Positions 59,752 through 64,000 of a stretch of DNA of 64,000 nt are shown piece after piece. The notes under the pieces are model-generated. The model saw only the letters and a list, made by a program, of their open reading frames with translations, did no database searches and was not told where the DNA came from. Positions within the stretch are counted from its first letter, which is position 1. Each line of letters opens with the position of its first letter. This stretch comes from CAJINA01 sp964636125 (lineage in GTDB: Bacteria; Desulfobacterota; Desulfobacteria; Desulfobacterales; CAJINA01), in assembly GCA_964636125.1 (NCBI GenBank), contig CAZWPX010000008.1, positions 42,588 to 106,587 on the forward strand, in the 5' to 3' direction. A program made the translations under genes and the position numbers.

Positions 59752-59928
59752 TTAAGCCGGCAGCTGATAGGTTCCGTCGAGCCTTTGGATCATCTCATCA
59801 TACTTTTGCATCAGGGCCTCAACCATGTGCTCAAACTCAATTTGCGTCAACCGGCCCGCCTGCAGCTGCTGCTCCAGTATGTGGACTTCATCATCGTACC
59901 ATCGATCCGGGTCAAAGTTGTAGGTCAT
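59752..59928 (-). CDS. Small helical protein, 58 aa
   Basis: ATG 59928 to TAA 59752. The product begins MTYNFDPDRWYDDEVHILEQ and continues QLQAGRLTQIEFEHMVEALM, ending RLDGTYQLPA. The central 'L-x-G-x-L-T-x-x-E-F' pattern resembles short SHOCT-type helical motifs. Composition and third-base usage look coding. It precedes the CDF gene by 46 bases on the same strand and is probably co-transcribed. Function unknown. Confidence 0.6.
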   Translation of the reverse strand: MTYNFDPDRWYDDEVHILEQQLQAGRLTQIEFEHMVEALMQKYDEMIQRLDGTYQLPA

Positions 59929-60140
59929 CTCAACGTTTCCATTCTGGCCGCAGCCATGGCTTTTAGAGGCAATGCAAGCCCGATCTTTTCATGTTTTGCG
60001 CGGATCTTCAATTATTTTCCTTTTTTCAGGTTGCTTTTACAAAGATAAGCGTTACACTCGGGCGATTTAAAGCCGTGCAGGCCGGATCACGGTGGCCTGT
60101 ACAATTCTATCCAGAATCAATTTAAGGCCCGGATATCACC

Positions 60141-61358
60141 ATGTCAACGCAAGCGGACGCCAGTCACCAGAGTAGCAGTTCCGGCTTTTTTTCAAAAGTC
60201 AGCGCTGTGGTTTTCAGCCGGATTGTCCTGAACACGGCCCGGCGGTTTGCCTATCCGTTCGCACCGGCCTTGAGCCGCGGTCTGGATGTTCCCCTGGTTG
60301 CCGTCACCGCAGCCATCGGCGTCAACCAGGCCACCGGTATCCTCGGGATGATATTCGGCCCCATTGCCGACCGACTGGGATACCGCCTGATGATGCTGGT
60401 GGGCATGGGCATGCTGGTCATCGGCATGTTTGCGGCCGGTTTTCTGCCCATGTATGCCACGGTCCTGGCCGCCCTGTTTCTGGCTGGCCTGGCGAAAAAC
60501 ATCTTTGACTCCGCTCTCCAGGCCTATGTGGGCCAACAGGTTCCCTTTGCCAAAAGGGGTATGGTCATCGGGCTGCTCGAGCTGTCCTGGGCCGGGAGCA
60601 CCCTCATCGGTATTCCCGTCATGGGGGTGGTGATTGACAGGTTGGGATGGCAGGCCCCCTTTCTGGTTTTTGGCGCCAGCGGCGTCCTCGGCCTCATTGC
60701 CCTTGCAATTGTTATCCCCAAAGACAGCCGGCAGGCCAGCCGGCAGCGTTCACCCGGATTCTGGGAATTATGGCGCGACCTGGCCCGGTCAAGGTCGGCC
60801 CTGGGGGCCCTGGGCTTCGCCTTCTTTTTCAGCCTGGCCAATGATACTCTCTTTGTCGTCTACGGGGCCTGGCTGGAAGGTGCTTTCGGCCTGAGCATCG
60901 TGGCCATAGGGGCCAGCACCGGCGTCATCGGTGCCGCCGAACTCATCGGTGAACTCATCACGGTGTCCCTGGCGGACCGCTTCGGATTAAAGCGGATCAT
61001 CCTTCTGGGTGCCTGCCTGACGGTGGTCGGCAATATCCTGCTACCCTTTACAGGGGTTTCGCTGCCCCTGGCCCTGACGGGGCTTTTCGTTGTTTTTATC
61101 TGTTTTGAATTCACGTTTGTATCGTGCCTGTCCCTGAGCACGGAGCTTCTCCCCGGCGCCCGGGCAACCATGATGTCCGGCCTCTTTGCCGCCGCCGGCA
61201 TCGGCCGCTTCATCGGCGCCTGGGGCGGCGGCTTCATCTGGACGTCTGGCGGCATTCACGCAACGGCAGCCACAGCCGCAATAGCCTCAATGGCCGCGGT
61301 CGCCACTCTGGCCTGGGGTTTACGCGGTTGGCAGCCGGGAAAGCATAACAGACCGTGA
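60141..61358 (+). CDS. Major facilitator superfamily transporter
   Basis: 405 residues, twelve predicted membrane helices. The loop 2-3 signature is present as GMIFGPIADRLGYRLMMLVG near 73-92, and the equivalent in the second half as LADRFGLKRIILLGACLTVV near 277-296. N-terminal 20 residues are Ser-rich and cytosolic. Drug/H+ antiporter-like; no substrate can be assigned. Its stop lies inside the start of a palindromic repeat (61356). Confidence 0.88.
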   Translation: MSTQADASHQSSSSGFFSKVSAVVFSRIVLNTARRFAYPFAPALSRGLDVPLVAVTAAIGVNQATGILGMIFGPIADRLGYRLMMLVGMGMLVIGMFAAGFLPMYATVLAALFLAGLAKNIFDSALQAYVGQQVPFAKRGMVIGLLELSWAGSTLIGIPVMGVVIDRLGWQAPFLVFGASGVLGLIALAIVIPKDSRQASRQRSPGFWELWRDLARSRSALGALGFAFFFSLANDTLFVVYGAWLEGAFGLSIVAIGASTGVIGAAELIGELITVSLADRFGLKRIILLGACLTVVGNILLPFTGVSLPLALTGLFVVFICFEFTFVSCLSLSTELLPGARATMMSGLFAAAGIGRFIGAWGGGFIWTSGGIHATAATAAIASMAAVATLAWGLRGWQPGKHNRP

Positions 61359-61490
61359 ACATCCAACTTTGAACTTCGAACGTCCAACATCGAATAATGA
61401 GTGCCGCTGTGCTCCACCAAATTTAGTGGGCCGCCGAAGGCGTTCCTTAGTTCAAAGTTCAATGTTGCGTGTTGAATGTTCAAGGTTCAT
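61356..61490. repeat. Palindromic repeat of AACATNNAAC units, locus C
   Basis: Left arm GAACATCCAACTTTGAACTT... (61357-61394), right arm TTCAAAGTTCAATGTTGCGT... (61451-61490), inverted. The middle has GGGCCGCCGAAGGCG, like locus A. It fills the gap between the MFS and Dus genes. Confidence 0.6.
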
Positions 61491-61497
61491 CAGGTAA

Positions 61498-62457
61498 ATG
61501 AATCAAATGCACCTATGCCTCGCACCCATCAAAGGCTTCACCGAAGCCCCTTATCGCAATGCTGCCGCAGCCTGTTTCAAAGGGTTTGATGTGGCCATGG
61601 CCCCGTTCGTGGCCACCCTGCAGGGGCGCAGATATTCCGCCACGCACCTGAAAGATCTCCTGCCCGCAAACAATAGCGGTTGGCCGGTCGTCCCCCAGAT
61701 CCTGAGTAACGATGCGGAGGGTTTCATTAAGTTATCCGGCCGGCTGCACGCCATGGGCTATGACACGGTCAACTGGAACCTGGGCTGCCCGTTTCCCCGG
61801 GTGGCCAAAAAATACCGGGGCTCCGGCCTGCTCCCCCAGCCCGATAGAATTGACCGCTTTCTGGAGAAAGTGATCCGCAGCAGCCCCGTGGCGCTGAGCA
61901 TTAAAACCCGCATCGGCCGTTTTGACATTGCGGAGATGGAAGCCCTCATGCCGGTCTTCAACCGCTACCCCCTGGCCGAGTTGATCATTCACCCGCGCAC
62001 CGGCGTCCAGATGTACGCCGGCCGGCCGGACCTGGAAACGTTCACAGCGTGCCTGGCACTTTCCAGGAATCCGGTGGTCTACAATGGGGATATCTATACA
62101 CCGGCTGATTACCGCGCCCTGGCTGCTCAATTCCCTTCAGTGACCCGCTGGATGATGGGCCGGGGCGCCCTGACAGATCCATTTTTGCCCGCGGCTATTA
62201 AGGGCCAGGCGCCGCCTGGCGCTGAAAAGCCTGTAATTATCAGACATTTTCATGACCAGCTCCTTGAGGCTTATGCCCAGTTACTATCAGGGCCTTCTCA
62301 CCTTGGTGACAAAATGAAAGGCTTCTGGTTCTATCTTTCCCGTTCCTTTGCGGACGGCCGCAAGGTACTTAAAAAAATTCAGAAAACCCGCCAGACGGTT
62401 CAATATAAAGCGGTTGTTGAACACTTCTTTGCACAAAACCCGCAGTGGATCTCCTGA
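61498..62457 (+). CDS. tRNA-dihydrouridine synthase family protein
   Basis: 319 residues. FMN-binding TIM barrel with Dus signatures: LAPIKGFTEAPYRNAAAA near 7-24, NWNLGCPFPRVAKKYRGSGL near 92-111 (catalytic Cys), SIKTRIGRF near 134-142, LIIHPRTGVQMYAGRPDLE near 161-179, VVYNGDIYT near 190-198 and WMMGRGAL near 217-224. It reduces uridines in the D-loop of tRNA using NADPH. A tRNA gene lies 1.5 kb downstream, but this is probably coincidence. Subfamily closest to DusC-like short forms. Confidence 0.9.
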   Translation: MNQMHLCLAPIKGFTEAPYRNAAAACFKGFDVAMAPFVATLQGRRYSATHLKDLLPANNSGWPVVPQILSNDAEGFIKLSGRLHAMGYDTVNWNLGCPFPRVAKKYRGSGLLPQPDRIDRFLEKVIRSSPVALSIKTRIGRFDIAEMEALMPVFNRYPLAELIIHPRTGVQMYAGRPDLETFTACLALSRNPVVYNGDIYTPADYRALAAQFPSVTRWMMGRGALTDPFLPAAIKGQAPPGAEKPVIIRHFHDQLLEAYAQLLSGPSHLGDKMKGFWFYLSRSFADGRKVLKKIQKTRQTVQYKAVVEHFFAQNPQWIS

Positions 62458-62652
62458 GCTGAATAAATTTGTAGACACCATCAGGGGGCCTGTATATATA
62501 GGGCTGATCGAACGGAGCGCATTAGACATTGACGAGTTTGCGGCAGCCATTCACATGAAGATTCAAATACACAATAAGTTTCATGAAATAGTCGGGCTAA
62601 AAGGCTGGCCAGAGAGGGCCCGTCTTGAAACCGGAAAGGAGCCTGACTGCCC

Positions 62653-63804
62653 ATGACATCCGGCCTTGCAGCTTACGTCACCGCCCACCAGTCCGACCTG
62701 TTCACTTTGCTGGAAGAGATGGTGCTGATACAGAGCGGCTCTTACAACAAAGCCGGAATCGATACAGTTGCCGCGCTGATCAGCCGAACCTGTGCATCCC
62801 TGCCGGTAACCATAGAGACGATCCGGCAACCGGATTTCGGCAACCACCTGATCCTGCGAACACGCACCGGCGGCAGACGCCTGCTCATCGTAGGGCACAT
62901 GGATACCGTGTTTCCCGAGGACACCGCTTTCAACTGGTTCAAATCGGATGAGAGCAACTGCTATGGCCCCGGCGTGGCCGACATGAAAGGTGGCCTGGTG
63001 GCGGGTATCTTTGGCCTGAAGGCTCTATCGGCCTGCGGTCGCCTTGCAGATCTGCCCCTGACGTTTGTATTCAACGCGGACGAGGAGATCGGCAGCCCGG
63101 GTTCACGCAACTTGATCCAGGCCCAGGCCCGGGAAAGTCTGGCGGCTTTCGTACTGGAATGCGGCGGCCCGACCGGTGAGGTCGCCACCGGCCGCAAGGG
63201 CAATCTGTCCCTGCTTTTGACCGTGAAAGGGCGGGCCGGACATGCAGCCTTCGCCGGCCCGGACAAGGCCAGTGCCGTTCTGGAGCTGGCCCACAAGACC
63301 ATTGCCCTGGAAGCACTAAACGACGTCCAGGTCGGGCTCTCCGTAAATGTAGGCTCCGTCACAGCAGGCATCGGGCCGAACACGGTTGCGGAATCTGCCC
63401 TGGCCGGCGTGGATTGCCGCTTCATCACCCCCGGGCAAAAAGAAAACCTGGAACACCGTATCAGGGATATTGTCTCCCGGAACACGCTGCCTGGCACCCG
63501 GTCCGCAATCGAAATTGTCAGCGGCCGGCCGCCCATGCCCCGCAACGAAAAAAATGAAACCCTCTATGGCATCGTTAAACGTGTCGGGGTAACACTCGGC
63601 CAGACCATCGGGGAAGAATACCGCCAGGGTGTTTCCGATGCCAATCTGATTGCAGCGGAAAATGTTCCGGTAATTGACGGTCTGGGCCCCATTGGCGGCA
63701 ACGATCATTCCGATGCCGAATATATGGTCAAAGACAGCCTTGCCCAGCGCACCCTCCTGCTGGCCCACAGCCTGGTGGCCACGCACCGGCACTATGCCGC
63801 CTGA
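62653..63804 (+). CDS. M20-family carboxypeptidase (glutamate carboxypeptidase/CPG2 type)
   Basis: 383 residues; GGAAAGGAG precedes ATG 62653. Metal ligands: LLIVGHMDTVFPED near 77-90, YGPGVADMKGGLVAGIFGL near 104-122, and FNADEEIGSPGSRN near 141-154; lid dimerisation segment VKGRAGHAAFAGPDKASAVL near 194-213; last ligand His in GPIGGNDHSDAEY near 343-355. It hydrolyses terminal glutamate or similar residues from peptides or folates; no signal peptide, so cytosolic. A second M20 enzyme of another subfamily lies at 38213-39307. Confidence 0.9.
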   Translation: MTSGLAAYVTAHQSDLFTLLEEMVLIQSGSYNKAGIDTVAALISRTCASLPVTIETIRQPDFGNHLILRTRTGGRRLLIVGHMDTVFPEDTAFNWFKSDESNCYGPGVADMKGGLVAGIFGLKALSACGRLADLPLTFVFNADEEIGSPGSRNLIQAQARESLAAFVLECGGPTGEVATGRKGNLSLLLTVKGRAGHAAFAGPDKASAVLELAHKTIALEALNDVQVGLSVNVGSVTAGIGPNTVAESALAGVDCRFITPGQKENLEHRIRDIVSRNTLPGTRSAIEIVSGRPPMPRNEKNETLYGIVKRVGVTLGQTIGEEYRQGVSDANLIAAENVPVIDGLGPIGGNDHSDAEYMVKDSLAQRTLLLAHSLVATHRHYAA

Positions 63805-63872
63805 AAATCATTTACATTCATGATCTTCAGGCGTTCTTCGGCCAGTTGTTCAAGGGGTATCATCCTGTCCAT
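63792..63872 (-). CDS. Possible 26-residue ORF
   Basis: AGGGGA seven bases before ATG 63872 leads a short frame, MDRMIPLEQLAEERLKIMNV then NDFQAA, that ends inside the 3' end of the M20 gene. It looks like a truncated N-terminus or a small protein. Support is the ribosome-binding site only. Confidence 0.25.
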   Translation of the reverse strand: MDRMIPLEQLAEERLKIMNVNDFQAA

Positions 63873-63889
63873 GGCGGTCCCCTTTAATA

Positions 63890-63918
63890 TTGACATGCAT
63901 CGATCAATTGAGGTAGGT
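63890..63918 (+). promoter_or_regulatory. Predicted promoter of tRNA-Val
   Basis: TTGACA (63890-63895), 17-base spacer, weak -10 GTAGGT (63913-63918). The predicted start is about 20 bases before the mature tRNA 5' end. Confidence 0.35.
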
Positions 63919-63945
63919 TCCCACTTAACAGCAATTGGAAGGATT

Positions 63946-64000
63946 GGGCGATTAACTCAGCGGGAGAGTGCTACCTTCACACGGTAGAAGTCACTGGTTC
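63946..64000 (+). tRNA. tRNA-Val (anticodon CAC), 3' part outside window
   Basis: Acceptor 5' strand GGGCGAT, D-stem ACTC/GAGT, anticodon stem CTACC/GGTAG with loop TTCACAC, so anticodon CAC (63978-63980) reading GUG codons, then T-stem ACTGG and TTC at the window edge. The remaining T-arm and acceptor strand are not in view. Confidence 0.9.

Noticed and set aside
62348..62656. 102-codon frame crossing the end of the Dus gene and touching the M20 start
   Set aside because: First half is the wrong frame of the Dus gene; the last 33 codons lack a ribosome-binding site.
1..64000. CRISPR array
   Set aside because: No evenly spaced direct repeats of 24-40 bases with unique spacers; the repeats present are palindromic singles.

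Overview
The window reads as GC-rich chromosome from a Gram-negative anaerobe or facultative anaerobe, most likely a Desulfobacterota (old Deltaproteobacteria, Desulfobacterales-like) genome. This is inferred from the protein flavour, an octahaem cytochrome, two RND pumps, a lexA/imuB/dnaE2 mutasome and abundant palindromic intergenic repeats. There is no rRNA and no CRISPR array. One tRNA (Val, CAC) begins at the right edge.

Layout. 1-7062 (minus): four consecutive secreted or surface proteins built from DUF11-type beta-sandwich repeats; the last runs off the left edge. 7243-8060: gene fragments (methyltransferase C-terminus, alpha/beta-hydrolase C-terminus, a probable group II intron 3' end). 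8066-10102 (minus): a decayed type VI secretion cargo/adaptor locus with a DUF4123 adaptor, a protein with a duplicated GSHFCE tail, and a frameshifted coiled-coil gene. 10335-13321: an EamA transporter, then a deletion-fused pair ending in a DUF2167 pseudogene. 13372-20472 (minus) and 20979-26863 (plus): two complete, divergent tripartite RND efflux systems; the outer-membrane component of the first is fused to an ABC substrate-binding-like domain. 27012-31305: WecB epimerase, AI-2E/PerM-family membrane protein, and a phospholipase D/cardiolipin-synthase-like lipoprotein.

31587-37929 (plus): an SOS mutasome cassette, lexA - DUF72 - imuB-like - dnaE2. The Y-family protein has lost its catalytic acids but keeps a beta-clamp motif, while the DnaE2 polymerase keeps its catalytic aspartates. 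A different palindromic repeat sits in every intergenic gap. 37943-39307 (minus): M20 peptidase followed by a dipeptide ABC transporter reduced by deletion to a chimeric scar. 39525-46386 (plus): a GlpV-like solute-binding protein with no permease, next to a two-TM sensor histidine kinase, then a MoxR ATPase and a CoxE-type VWA protein. 46599-47540: short acyl-CoA-dehydrogenase-like protein. 47745-49588: tandem paralogous outer-membrane beta-barrels, then a conserved secreted protein.

50234-56004 (plus): a cytochrome b / Rieske / octahaem-cytochrome-TPR / alpha-beta-hydrolase cluster, a probable unconventional bc-type quinol-oxidising complex. 56063-59928 (minus): thioesterase, MltD-like transglycosylase, arginase, CDF metal exporter and a 58-residue protein. 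60141-63804 (plus): MFS transporter, Dus tRNA-modifying enzyme, M20 carboxypeptidase; then tRNA-Val. The most promising under-described items are the substrate-binding-domain/TolC fusion, the DUF72-containing mutasome, the octahaem-TPR bc cluster, the orphan GlpV/kinase pair and the tiered DUF11 surface-protein array. All functional statements come from reading translated sequence and family knowledge; no searches were run.
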